DNA from: Planctomycetota bacterium
GTDB taxonomy: Bacteria > Planctomycetota > UBA1135
Length of the DNA: 64,000 bases
Direction of reading: 5' to 3'
Assembly: GCA_002705055.1 (NCBI GenBank)
Contig: PAHY01000064.1
Location: 61,205-125,204, forward strand
Part shown: piece after piece, positions 41,307 through 50,399 of the stretch
Position numbering within the stretch: the first letter of the stretch is position 1
How the letters are laid out: the number at the start of each line of letters is the position of its first letter
Notes under the pieces: generated by a model
The model's database searches: none
Seen by the model: the letters and a program-made list of their open reading frames with translations, nothing else
Told to the model about the DNA's origin: nothing
Program-made: the position numbers and the translations under genes

Positions 41307-42166
41307 GCACCGCGCCGCTCGGCATCCTGGGTGGTTCCGGGCTGGGCCGGCTGGCCGGCTTTGAACTCGAGGAGGAGCGGCAGCTGGATACAGGTTTCGG
41401 TTCGCCCTCCGCGCCCCTGCGGCGGGGCCGACTGGCCGGCACGCCGGTGGTCTTCGTGCCTCGGCATGGCGATGGACATCACCTCACGCCCAGCGAGGTT
41501 CCCTATCGGGCGAATCTGCTGGCCCTGAAGCAGCTCGGGGTCGAGCGCGTGCTCTCGGTCTCGGCGGTCGGCAGCCTGCGCGAGGATCTGGCTCCCGGCG
41601 ATTTCGTGCTGGTCGATCAGTTCATCGATCGCACCGTGGCCCGTCCGCGCAGTTTCTTCGGCGAGGGTTGCGTCGCCCACGTCCCCTTCGGCGATCCGGT
41701 CGATGCAGCCATGATCGAGGTGCTGCAGCGATGCGGCGAAACGATCGAGGGACTGCGCGTCGTCTCCGGCGGCACCTACCTCACGATGGAAGGGCCGCAG
41801 TTTTCCTCGCGCGCGGAGAGTGAGCTCTATCGCAGCTGGGGTTGCGCGGTGATTGGGATGACCAATGGCACCGAGGCGCGGCTGGCGCGCGAGGCCGGGC
41901 TGGCCTTCGCCAGCATTGCGATGGTGACCGATTACGACTGCTGGCACCCCGGTCACGACGAAGTCGACGTGGCGCAGGTGATCGCGGTGGTGCAGCGCAA
42001 CGCTCAGCTCGTCGCCCAGCTGCTCGCTGCCGCGGTCGCGGATCTGGCGGCCCTCGGCCCTTCGCCGTGGCGGGGGATCGCGGCGCGCTCGCTACTGACC
42101 CGCGCCGACGCGATTCCGGTCGCGACGCGAGCTCGGCTTGCTCCCTTGCTCGACGAACCGGCATGA
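41303..42166 (+). CDS. mtnP: S-methyl-5'-thioadenosine phosphorylase family (PNP/MTAP)
   Basis: LGILGGSGL, PRHGDGHHLTPSEVPYRANL, GTYLTMEGPQFSSRAES, GMTNGTEARLARE; TTG start overlapping truD stop. Confidence 0.9.
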   Translation: MSTAPLGILGGSGLGRLAGFELEEERQLDTGFGSPSAPLRRGRLAGTPVVFVPRHGDGHHLTPSEVPYRANLLALKQLGVERVLSVSAVGSLREDLAPGDFVLVDQFIDRTVARPRSFFGEGCVAHVPFGDPVDAAMIEVLQRCGETIEGLRVVSGGTYLTMEGPQFSSRAESELYRSWGCAVIGMTNGTEARLAREAGLAFASIAMVTDYDCWHPGHDEVDVAQVIAVVQRNAQLVAQLLAAAVADLAALGPSPWRGIAARSLLTRADAIPVATRARLAPLLDEPA

Positions 42167-42750
42167 GCCCTCGCCCGCGCGAGTTCCCCGCACAGGAGGG
42201 CTACGGCGAGCTCGAGGATCGCGGCTCGCGCTTCCTGGCCTGGGTCTTCCCCGCGTCGAGCGAAGAGGTCTTCCTGGCCAGGCTGGAATCGCTTCGGGAG
42301 GAGCACCCCAAAGCTCGCCATCACTGCTGGGCTTGGCGGATCGGCGAGGCCTACCGCTTTCACGATGACGGCGAGCCGGGCGGCACAGCGGGGCGGCCCA
42401 TGCTGCAGGTCCTCGAAGGCAGCGGGCTCGACGACCTCGCCGCGATCTGCGTGCGGTACTTCGGCGGGGTCAAGCTGGGCACCGGCGGGCTGGCCCGGGC
42501 CTACTCCGGGGCGACCGCGCGCGCGCTGGCCGAGGCCGGGCGCTGCACCGAGGAGCTGCGCGTGACTTTGCCGCTGCAGCTTCCCTTTGCGGCGCTGGGT
42601 GTGCGCACCGAGCTGGAAGCGGTCTTTCCCGGGCTCGAGTTTCGCGGCGACTACGACGCCGAGGGCTGGCAGGGGGAGGTGGAGCTCCCGGAGGAGGAAG
42701 GCGATCGCCTGCGCTCCTTCCTCGCCGAGCGCGGGATCGCGCTGGGCTAG
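42163..42750 (+). CDS. yigZ: YigZ/IMPACT family protein
   Basis: ARHHCWAWRIG, DDGEPGGTAGRPMLQVLEGSGL, VRYFGGVKLGTGGLARAYS. Confidence 0.92.
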   Translation: MSPRPREFPAQEGYGELEDRGSRFLAWVFPASSEEVFLARLESLREEHPKARHHCWAWRIGEAYRFHDDGEPGGTAGRPMLQVLEGSGLDDLAAICVRYFGGVKLGTGGLARAYSGATARALAEAGRCTEELRVTLPLQLPFAALGVRTELEAVFPGLEFRGDYDAEGWQGEVELPEEEGDRLRSFLAERGIALG

Positions 42751-42759
42751 AATCCGGGC

Positions 42760-43359
42760 GTGGAAGCGCAACACCGCGAGGACCTCGCGCTCGCCGAACG
42801 TCTGGCGGCCGGCGACGAAGCCGCCGCGACCGAACTGTTCCGCCGACTATCCGGCGAAATGTTTGGCTACGCGCGCAAGATGGTCGCCGACCCGGTCCTG
42901 GCCGAAGACGTCCTGCAGGAAGCGATGCTCGGCATGCTGAAGAGCATCGGCAAGTACGACGGCCGGGTCAGCCTGCGCGCCTGGGGCTACGGCATCTTGC
43001 GTCACAAGGTGGTGGACGCGCAGCGCAAGCGCGGGCGCGAGCCGATCGTGTCCGGGGCCGATCCTGAAGCGGACGACTATCGAGGCGACGGCCACTGGAA
43101 AGACGGCGTCACACTCGAGCCCTGGAATGAGAAGGCCGAGGTGGTGGATGTGGTCCGCAAGTGCATGGACGCGCTCCCGCACAATCAGCGGGAAGCCTTG
43201 TTCCTGCGCGCTCTGGACGGCATGCCCGCCAAGGAAGTCGCGGTCGTGCTGGAGATGAGCTACGCCAATCTGCGCCAAGTGCTGCATCGGGCTCGCCAAG
43301 CCGTACGGCGCTGTGCGGACCAGGCCCTGGGGCCGCAGGCGACGGAGGAATGGTCATGA
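42760..43359 (+). CDS. Sigma-70 family (ECF-type) RNA polymerase sigma factor
   Basis: AEDVLQEAMLGMLKSIGKYDG, region 4 FLRALDGMPAKEVAVVLEMSYANLRQVLHRARQAVR. Confidence 0.9.
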   Translation: MEAQHREDLALAERLAAGDEAAATELFRRLSGEMFGYARKMVADPVLAEDVLQEAMLGMLKSIGKYDGRVSLRAWGYGILRHKVVDAQRKRGREPIVSGADPEADDYRGDGHWKDGVTLEPWNEKAEVVDVVRKCMDALPHNQREALFLRALDGMPAKEVAVVLEMSYANLRQVLHRARQAVRRCADQALGPQATEEWS

Positions 43360-43649
43360 GCAAGTTCGAGTGCCCGGAAAGCGGCGATCCCCTGATGCCG
43401 AGCTGTCACCTGGTCGCGGATACCTTGAGCGACTACCTGGAAGAGCAGCTCAGCGACGCCGACCGCATGCTGCTGGAGGAGCACCTGCGCGCCTGCGGCC
43501 TCTGCATGGTCTATCTGGACCAGTTCCGCGCGGTCTATCGCGTGGCCGGGCAGGTGGACTGCTCCGAGCTGCCCGATGACTTCGAGGAAGTCATGGGGGC
43601 GGTGATCCGCCGGTGGCAGGCGGACCGTCAGGCGGACGGCAAGGAATAG
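43356..43649 (+). CDS. Zinc-finger anti-sigma factor-like protein
   Basis: LSDYLEEQLSDADRMLLEEHLRACGLCMVYL; ATGA overlap with sigma gene. Confidence 0.8.
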   Translation: MSKFECPESGDPLMPSCHLVADTLSDYLEEQLSDADRMLLEEHLRACGLCMVYLDQFRAVYRVAGQVDCSELPDDFEEVMGAVIRRWQADRQADGKE

Positions 43650-44128
43650 GCGCTCGCCTCGACTTCAAGGCAACGCTCGATCAGCTCTTCGCTGCGCGGC
43701 GCCTGCAGCCAGCTGAGTTCACGGAACAGCAACGGAATCGGATCGCGCAGCGCAAGCAGGCGGCAGTGTCCGCTGGGCGAACTCTGCAGCGCGAGGTCCG
43801 CCTGCAGTGCCGCGAAGCCCAGCTGTTCCAGTTCCTGCAGGCTAGGCGCTGGGCCTGCGGCGGGGAACCACGCGCCGACCCAGCCTGCTCCGGTCCGCAG
43901 CGCCTGCAGCAGCGCGCGCTCCACCGCAGTCCCGCGCCGCACGGAGCGCACGCGGATGCGGACGTCCTCGTCGGGGCCTCGCTCCGCGGCCGGACTGCGC
44001 AGCCCCTCCTCGACGGTCCAGTGCTGCCAGCCCGCCTCACGGAACGCCGGGTCGTGCCAGGCCGCTTGGCGCATGCCGCCGTCGTCTCCGATCGACAGGA
44101 TGACCGGCTTCTCCTCGGCGTGGCTCAT
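43628..44128 (-). CDS. Hypothetical protein, translationally coupled to the upstream selenoprotein candidate
   Basis: ORF with ATGA overlap to 44125..44667. Confidence 0.5.
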   Translation of the reverse strand: MSHAEEKPVILSIGDDGGMRQAAWHDPAFREAGWQHWTVEEGLRSPAAERGPDEDVRIRVRSVRRGTAVERALLQALRTGAGWVGAWFPAAGPAPSLQELEQLGFAALQADLALQSSPSGHCRLLALRDPIPLLFRELSWLQAPRSEELIERCLEVEASAYSLPSA

Positions 44129-44667
44129 GAGGCAGGTTCGGGATCGACGCCGAGGCCGTCGGCGATGCGATTGATGTAGTTGAAATAAGCGATGACCTGA
44201 CAGCCATCGTGAATCGCGCGATCATCCCAACCCGCTTCGCGCAGCAGGTCGAGATCGGCGGCGCTCATCGCGGCGGGGCGGGCCGTCAGCTTCTCGGCAT
44301 AGGCGACGAAGGCGCGCTCCGCTGGCGTGAGCGGCGCGTCCTGCCAGGGGCCGGCCTCGAGGGCATCGGCCAGTTCCGCTTCGCCGACCTCGACACGGAG
44401 GTCATGGGCATGCGCGCGCACTCAGTAGAGGCAGTGATTGGTCCTGCTGACGACCACCGCCAGCGTTTCGCGCAGCCGCGCGGGAATCACGCTGTCGGCA
44501 TGCATCGTCGACTGATACAGGCCCAGGCTGGCGCGCAGCTGGCGGGGATTCGCCGACTGCAGCTGCAGGATCTGCCAGACCTTGCCGGCCCGCGCCACCG
44601 CATCCTGGTAGATCTTCCGCAGCAGGCCTTCCGCCTGATCCGGCTCGGTCTTGTGGATCCATGCCAT
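44125..44667 (-). CDS. Candidate selenoprotein: AhpD/CMD-like peroxidase-related protein, Sec82 encoded by TGA 44424-44422 (CLYU motif)
   Basis: LRETLAVVVSRTNHCLY-U-VRAHAHDLRVEVG…LTPAERAFVAYAEKLTARPAAMSAADLDLLREAGWDDRAIHDGCQVIAYFNYINRIADGLGVDPEPAS. Confidence 0.88.
44386..44403 (-). promoter_or_regulatory. Putative bacterial SECIS hairpin of the AhpD-like gene
   Basis: Minus strand GACCTC-CGTGTC-GAGGTC; loop starts 24 nt after UGA, G at loop position 2. Confidence 0.6.
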
Positions 44668-45044
44668 GCGCGCATCGTAGATGCCGGCAGGGCGGGCCCG
44701 CCCGCGGGAATGCAGCTTCGTGAGTTTTCCCGGCCGGGCGGGGCGATTCGGGGTAGCGTTTCCTTGGCTCCGCCCGGGTTGAGGTTCGACTCCATCCCCC
44801 TCCGTCGACCCCTCGTTTCGGAACACTTCCTTTTCCCCTTGCCGCAGCGCGCCGGCTTGTCGCATCCCCGGTCCAGACAAGTTCGTGCAGCGATTTCGGT
44901 GCAGGTTCGAGGAACCCGGGACGGATCCATCCGTCCTACCCGCGGCGCTGCAGCGTCCGGGCCTGTCCAAGAGTCCCGGTTCCATCCCAATCCATACGCT
45001 GCAGCGTCGCTTTCTTGGCGGCGAGGCGCGGCTATCTTGGGGCC

Positions 45045-46112
45045 ATGAGTTCCGGCCTCTCGCGTCGTCGTTTGCTGCAGGGTGCTGCCGCTGGTTTGGC
45101 AGCCGGCGTTCTGCCTGGTTCGCGTTCCGCCACGGCGCGACCGCTTCGTCCCGCGGCCAACGCCGTGGCCATCGCCTCGGGGAACGGGGTCGAGACGGTG
45201 CGGATCGCCCACGAGCTGGTCACCCAGGAGAAGCTCCGCCCGGTCAGCGCGGCGGTGCGCGGTGTCGCGGTGGTCGAAGCGGATCCCAACGACATGTCGG
45301 TCGGCTACGGCGGTCTGCCCGACGAAGACGGCAAGGTCTCGCTCGATTCGGCCTGCATGGATGGCCCCACGCACAACGCCGGTTCGGTCGGAGCGATTCA
45401 GGACATCATGCATCCGGCGCAGGTGGCCGAGCGGGTCATGGACGCCACGGACCACGTCAATCTGGTGGGGGATGGTGCGCGTCGCTTCGCGATCGAGCAG
45501 GGTTTCCGCCCGGAGAACCTGCTGACCGAACGCGCCGAGGAGATCTGGAAGCGCTGGATCGCTGGCCGCAACGACGACGATCGCCTCTGGCCGCTCAACG
45601 ACACGAACCCGGCCGACCCGGTCCTGCAGGGCGAGCCGCGCCCTTGGGGCACGATTCACTGTTCGGTGCTGGCGCCCAACGGCGACCTGGGCTGCTGCAC
45701 CACCACCTCGGGCCTGGCCTTCAAGATTCCCGGCCGGATCGGGGATTCGCCGCTGATCGGCTGCGGCCTGTACTGCGACAACGAGGTCGGCAGCGCCGGC
45801 GCCACCGGTCGCGGCGAGGCGGCCATCCTCTCGGGCGGCTCCTGGCTGATCGTCGAGAAGATGCGCGAAGGCATGCACCCGCGCGAGGCCTGCCTGGCTG
45901 CGCTGCGCCGGGTCGTGGAACAGACCGAGCGCGCGGCGCGTTGGCAGCCGGCGCTGTGGAAGGACGGCCGGCCCAGCTTTGGGCTGACTTTCTACGCCGT
46001 GCGCAAGGACGGTGAGTTCGGCAGCGCCACCATGAGCGGCAATCGTCGCTTTGCCGTGGCGACCGCCGAGGGCGGCGCGCGGCTGGAATCCTGCGCCGCG
46101 CTGTACTCGTAA
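45045..46112 (+). CDS. N4-(beta-N-acetylglucosaminyl)-L-asparaginase family Ntn hydrolase, Tat-like signal
   Basis: SRRRLLQGAAAGLAAG; MDGPTHNAGSV; PWGTIHCSVLAPNGDLGCCTTTSG…PGRIGDSPLIGCGLY. Confidence 0.85.
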   Translation: MSSGLSRRRLLQGAAAGLAAGVLPGSRSATARPLRPAANAVAIASGNGVETVRIAHELVTQEKLRPVSAAVRGVAVVEADPNDMSVGYGGLPDEDGKVSLDSACMDGPTHNAGSVGAIQDIMHPAQVAERVMDATDHVNLVGDGARRFAIEQGFRPENLLTERAEEIWKRWIAGRNDDDRLWPLNDTNPADPVLQGEPRPWGTIHCSVLAPNGDLGCCTTTSGLAFKIPGRIGDSPLIGCGLYCDNEVGSAGATGRGEAAILSGGSWLIVEKMREGMHPREACLAALRRVVEQTERAARWQPALWKDGRPSFGLTFYAVRKDGEFGSATMSGNRRFAVATAEGGARLESCAALYS

Positions 46113-46123
46113 GCAGCAGGAAC

Positions 46124-48121
46124 ATGATTCGGGTCGGCATCGACACCGGCGGCACCTTCACCGATGCGGTGCGGCCGCGTGAGGACGGCAGCCTGCAGGT
46201 CTTCAAGTTGCCGACTACGCCGCAGCGGCCGGCGCAGGCGGTGCTGGCGGCGCTGCTCGAGCTCGCGCAGGCGGAGCCGACGGCGCTGGTGCACGGCACC
46301 ACGCACGCGACCAACGCCCTGCTCACCGGCAAGCTGGGTCGGGTCGTCTTCGTGACCACCGCCGGCTTCGCCGACATCCTGGCCATCGGTCGGCAGGAGC
46401 GGAATGAGCTGTACTGCCTCGAGCCGCGCCCGCAGCGACCGGCGCAGCCGGCGAGCTTGGTGGTCGAGGTCGACGAGCGCCTCGACGCGACCGGCGAGGT
46501 GCTGCGAGCGCTCGGCGCAAGTGAACTGCGGCGCGTGGTCGAGGAGGTCCGTCGACGACGCCCGGAGGCGATCGCGGTAGGCCTGCTGCATGCCTACCGG
46601 GACGGCCGTCACGAGGTGCTGCTGCGCGACGCGCTCGCCTCGCTCGGCGTTCCGGTGTTCTGTTCGCACGAAGTCGCGCCCGAGTATCGCGAGTATGAGC
46701 GGTTCACGACGACCTGGGCGGACGCGGCGCTGACGCCCGTGGTTGCGCCGGCTTTGCACGAGCTCGATCAGCAAGTGCAGGCGCGCTTTCCGGGCAGCGC
46801 CGAGGTGCGCATCCTGCGTTCCGATGGCGGCACCGCGACCGCGCACGCCGCCGCGGCCGACCCGGTGCATCTGGCGCTCTCCGGTCCGGCGGGTGGCCTC
46901 GCCGCCGCACGCACCCTGGCGGACGCCCGCGGCGACGGCGCGGTCCTGACCCTGGACATGGGGGGGACTTCGACCGATGTCGCGCTGCTGCCCCCCGGAG
47001 AGCCGGAGCTTACGCCGATGTCTCTGGGCGGGCTGCCGCTGCTGGCCCGCGGACTTCCGGTGCATTCGGTGGGCACCGGGGGCGGCAGCCTGGCCAGCTG
47101 GGATCCCGGCGGAGCGCTGTGCGTGGGCCCGGAGAGCGCTGGAGCGCTGCCCGGCCCGGCCTGTTACGGCCGGGGGGGCCGCCGCGCGACCGTGACCGAC
47201 GCGCATCTGGTGGCCGGTCGCCTGCACCCGGAGGCCTTCCTCGGCGGCGAGTTCGCGCTCGACGCCGAGGCCTCGCGCGCGGCTCTCACCGCGCTCGGCG
47301 CCGAGGCCGGACTGACCATGTTCGAGGCAGCCATCGCCGTCCTCGAGATCGCCAGCGCCGATATGGAGCGGGCTCTGCGTCGGGTCTCCTTGGCGGAAGG
47401 GCACGATCCGCGCGACTTCCACCTCTACGCTTTCGGCGGGGCCGGGGGCCTGCACGCGGCCTGGGTCGCGAGCCGGCTCGGCATGCGCTCGGTGGTCATG
47501 CCGCCGCACGCGGGGGTCTTTTCGGCGGTCGGCATGCTGGCCGCGCCGGCGCGTCGCACCTTGGCCAAGACGGTGCTCTGCGAATTGCCGTCGCAGCGCG
47601 ATCGGCGCGAGCTGTTCGCCGACCTGGAAGAGCGCGCCCGCGCCGAGCTGATCGCCGAAGGAGTCGCGCCGTCCGCGATCAAGATGCGTCGGGTGCTCGA
47701 GCTGCGCAGCGCCGGGCAGGGCGGCGAGTTTGCGATCCCCGAAGGCCCCAAGCTCGTCGAACGCTTCCACGCGGAGCATGAGCGCCGCTTCGGCTATCGG
47801 CGCGAGGATCGGCCCATCCTGCTGGTGGCCGCGCGCTTGCGGGCAGAAGGCCCATCCAGCTCGCCGTGGACCGCGCAGACGGTGCGCGACGAAGCGCCCG
47901 AGCCCTTCGCCACCGAGACGGCGATCCTGCTCGAGGACGGAGACGAAGCGCGAAAGCCGATGAACTGGTACCGGCGCGAAGAGATGCGCCCCGGTGCACG
48001 CTGCACCGGGCCAGCGATCGTCGCCGAGTACTCGGGCACCACGGTCGTGCCCTCCGGCTGGCAGGCGCGGATCGAGGCCTGTGGTTCGTTGGTGCTCAGC
48101 GGACCGGGAGGCGCGGCATGA
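46124..48121 (+). CDS. Hydantoinase/oxoprolinase subunit A
   Basis: RVGIDTGGTFTDAV, HGTTHATNALL, LDMGGTSTDVAL, GGAGGLHAAWVA. Confidence 0.9.
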   Translation: MIRVGIDTGGTFTDAVRPREDGSLQVFKLPTTPQRPAQAVLAALLELAQAEPTALVHGTTHATNALLTGKLGRVVFVTTAGFADILAIGRQERNELYCLEPRPQRPAQPASLVVEVDERLDATGEVLRALGASELRRVVEEVRRRRPEAIAVGLLHAYRDGRHEVLLRDALASLGVPVFCSHEVAPEYREYERFTTTWADAALTPVVAPALHELDQQVQARFPGSAEVRILRSDGGTATAHAAAADPVHLALSGPAGGLAAARTLADARGDGAVLTLDMGGTSTDVALLPPGEPELTPMSLGGLPLLARGLPVHSVGTGGGSLASWDPGGALCVGPESAGALPGPACYGRGGRRATVTDAHLVAGRLHPEAFLGGEFALDAEASRAALTALGAEAGLTMFEAAIAVLEIASADMERALRRVSLAEGHDPRDFHLYAFGGAGGLHAAWVASRLGMRSVVMPPHAGVFSAVGMLAAPARRTLAKTVLCELPSQRDRRELFADLEERARAELIAEGVAPSAIKMRRVLELRSAGQGGEFAIPEGPKLVERFHAEHERRFGYRREDRPILLVAARLRAEGPSSSPWTAQTVRDEAPEPFATETAILLEDGDEARKPMNWYRREEMRPGARCTGPAIVAEYSGTTVVPSGWQARIEACGSLVLSGPGGAA

Positions 48122-49677
48122 GTCAGGCCGACGCTCGCCTGATGGTCTTCCGGCATCTGCTGGCCAGCGTGACCGAAGAGATGGGCGAGGCCCTACGGCT
48201 GGCCTCGGTCTCGCCGAACATCAAGGAGCGCCTGGACTTCTCCTGCGCGCTGCTCGATGCCGATGGACGGCTGATCGCGCACGCCGCTCATATTCCTGTG
48301 CACCTGGGAAGCGCTCATCTGACGGTCCCGGCGGTGCGCCGGGAGCGCGAACCGCAGCCCGGCGAGATCCTGGTGCTGAATGATCCGCATCGCGGCGGCA
48401 CGCATCTGAACGACGTCACGGTGCTGGCGCCGTTTTACCGCGGAGATCGTCTGCTCGGATTCCTGCTCAATCGAGCACACCACGCGGACATCGGGGGCGC
48501 CGAGCCGGGCTCGATGAGCGGGGCGCGCGACCTCTACGGCGAGGGCCTGATCCTGCCGCCGATCCGGCTGTGCAACCGGCTCGAGCCGGTGGAGGACGTC
48601 TGGCGTCTGTTCTGCGCCAATGTGCGCGACCCCGAGTCGGCGAAGGGGGACCTGCAGGCGCAGGTGGCCTCGCTGGCGCGCGGTGCGCGGCGCTTCGCTG
48701 AGCTCTGCAGCCGCTTCGGCGATCAGGAGGTGCAGGTCGCGATGGGCGGGCTGCTCGACCACGGCGAACGGCTGACCCGCGCGCTGCTGAAGACCTGGCC
48801 GGATCGCAGCGCCGAGGCCAGAGATACCCTCGACGGCGAGGGCTCGCCGCGCATCAGCCTGAAGGCCGAGAAGTCGGGTGGCACGCTACGGCTCGATTTC
48901 CGCGGCAGCTCGGGCCAGGTGCCGGGATCCTGGAATACCCATGCCGCCGTCGCGACAAGCGCGGTCTTCTATGCGCTGCAGGCTTTGAGCCCGCGCGAGA
49001 TCCCTGAGACCAGCGGGACCTTGCGCCCGGTCGAGGTCATCCTGCCCGAGGCCAGCGTCATCTCCTCGGCGGCGCCGGCGGGCGTCGCGATCGGCAACGT
49101 CGAGACTTCTCAGCGCATCGTCGACGTCGTGTTGGCGGCATTCCGCGGGCTGTTCGGCAAGGCGATCCCGGCCGCCAGTCAGGGCACGATGAACAATGTG
49201 CTGTTCGGCGGCGTGCGCCGGGACGGCCGGCCTTTCGTCCACTACGAGACGCTCGCGGGCGGCGCCGGCGCGGGCAGCCAGGGGCCCGGCGCGAACGCCG
49301 TCCAGGTCCATATGACCAACACGCGCAACACCCCGATCGAGGTGATTGAGTCAGAACTCCCGGTGCGTATTACCCGGCTCGCGCTGCGGCGTGGATCGGG
49401 CGGGCGCGGGCTCCACCGCGGCGGCCAGGGCATGATCAAGGAGTACGAGTTCCTCGAGCCGGCGCGCGTCACCCTGACCGGCACCCGTCGCCGCACCCAG
49501 GCCCCGGGGGCCTTCGGCGGCGAAGGCGGCAAGCGCGGGATCGACTGGTGGATCCCGGTGGGCGCGGCGCGCCGGCAGCGTGTCGTTCCCGGTGAAACGC
49601 GACAAGCGCAGCCGGGTGACCGGCTGCGCGTGGAGACGCCGGGCGGCGGCGGCTGGGGCCGCGCCCGCAAGAACTGA
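48118..49677 (+). CDS. Hydantoinase/oxoprolinase subunit B
   Basis: LNDPHRGGTHLNDVTVLAP, NRAHHADIGG, GSWNTHAAVATSAVFYAL; ATGA overlap. Confidence 0.9.
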   Translation: MSQADARLMVFRHLLASVTEEMGEALRLASVSPNIKERLDFSCALLDADGRLIAHAAHIPVHLGSAHLTVPAVRREREPQPGEILVLNDPHRGGTHLNDVTVLAPFYRGDRLLGFLLNRAHHADIGGAEPGSMSGARDLYGEGLILPPIRLCNRLEPVEDVWRLFCANVRDPESAKGDLQAQVASLARGARRFAELCSRFGDQEVQVAMGGLLDHGERLTRALLKTWPDRSAEARDTLDGEGSPRISLKAEKSGGTLRLDFRGSSGQVPGSWNTHAAVATSAVFYALQALSPREIPETSGTLRPVEVILPEASVISSAAPAGVAIGNVETSQRIVDVVLAAFRGLFGKAIPAASQGTMNNVLFGGVRRDGRPFVHYETLAGGAGAGSQGPGANAVQVHMTNTRNTPIEVIESELPVRITRLALRRGSGGRGLHRGGQGMIKEYEFLEPARVTLTGTRRRTQAPGAFGGEGGKRGIDWWIPVGAARRQRVVPGETRQAQPGDRLRVETPGGGGWGRARKN

Positions 49678-49682
49678 GCGGA

Positions 49683-50399
49683 TCAGCCTTCGTAGAGGTG
49701 CTCTTCGCCGAGCAGGTGATACCAGTCGACCGCGTCACGCAGCACGTCACTGAGTGACTCGCGGAAGGCGCAGGCCTCGAAGCGGGTGCCTTTGGCGCGC
49801 AGCAGCGGCGCGACGTCGGCGAACACGCCGTTGCCCGAGACGACGATGATCGAATCGACCTTGTCGGCGACCGCGATCATGTCCATGGCGATGGCGAGCT
49901 CCCATTCGGCCTTGCGTGAGCCGTCCTGGCGTTCAATCACGCTGCGCTTCTTGACTTGGAAGCCGCAGTAGTGCAGGTGATCGACGAACCCGGTCTGCTC
50001 GATGCCTTCGCGATCGATCACGTAGGCCGTGGCGTGGGTGAGGCGGCGGTTGCGCACGCAGGCGCGCAGCATCTTGGCGTAGGACAGGTTGCGCCCATAG
50101 GTCTTCTTGGCCGAGTGGTACATATTCTGTACGTCGACGAAGACCGCGCAGCTCTGCCGCTTGAGGAAACCGCCTGCGCCGGCGAAGCCGCCGTTGACAG
50201 GATGAGCACCGGTGGCAGGCTCGAGATTGAGCTTGCGGCGGAGTCTCCAGACCTCGTCTTTGAGGTCGAGGTACTTCTCTTCGAGGTCGACGCGCTCAAC
50301 AGCTTCGACGTCCTCGTTGAGGTCGATGACGGGCCATTCCGATTCCGAAACCGAACTGGTGGCCGCGTCCTCCGACTGCTCGGTCGGGGTCGTGGTCAT
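49683..50399 (-). CDS. NYN domain (LabA/PIN-like RNase) protein
   Basis: CAVFVDVQNMYHSAKKTYGRNLSY, DMIAVADKVDSIIVVSGNGVFADVAPLLRAKG. Confidence 0.85.
   Translation of the reverse strand: MTTTPTEQSEDAATSSVSESEWPVIDLNEDVEAVERVDLEEKYLDLKDEVWRLRRKLNLEPATGAHPVNGGFAGAGGFLKRQSCAVFVDVQNMYHSAKKTYGRNLSYAKMLRACVRNRRLTHATAYVIDREGIEQTGFVDHLHYCGFQVKKRSVIERQDGSRKAEWELAIAMDMIAVADKVDSIIVVSGNGVFADVAPLLRAKGTRFEACAFRESLSDVLRDAVDWYHLLGEEHLYEG

Noticed and set aside
34675-44667. Genome-wide UGA reassignment (alternative genetic code)
   Set aside because: Many genes in the window terminate normally at TGA with overlapping starts of the next gene.
44668-45044. Possible tRNA-Sec in the intergenic gap
   Set aside because: T-arm-like GGTTCGA strings occur but no acceptor stem or TCA anticodon arm could be assembled.
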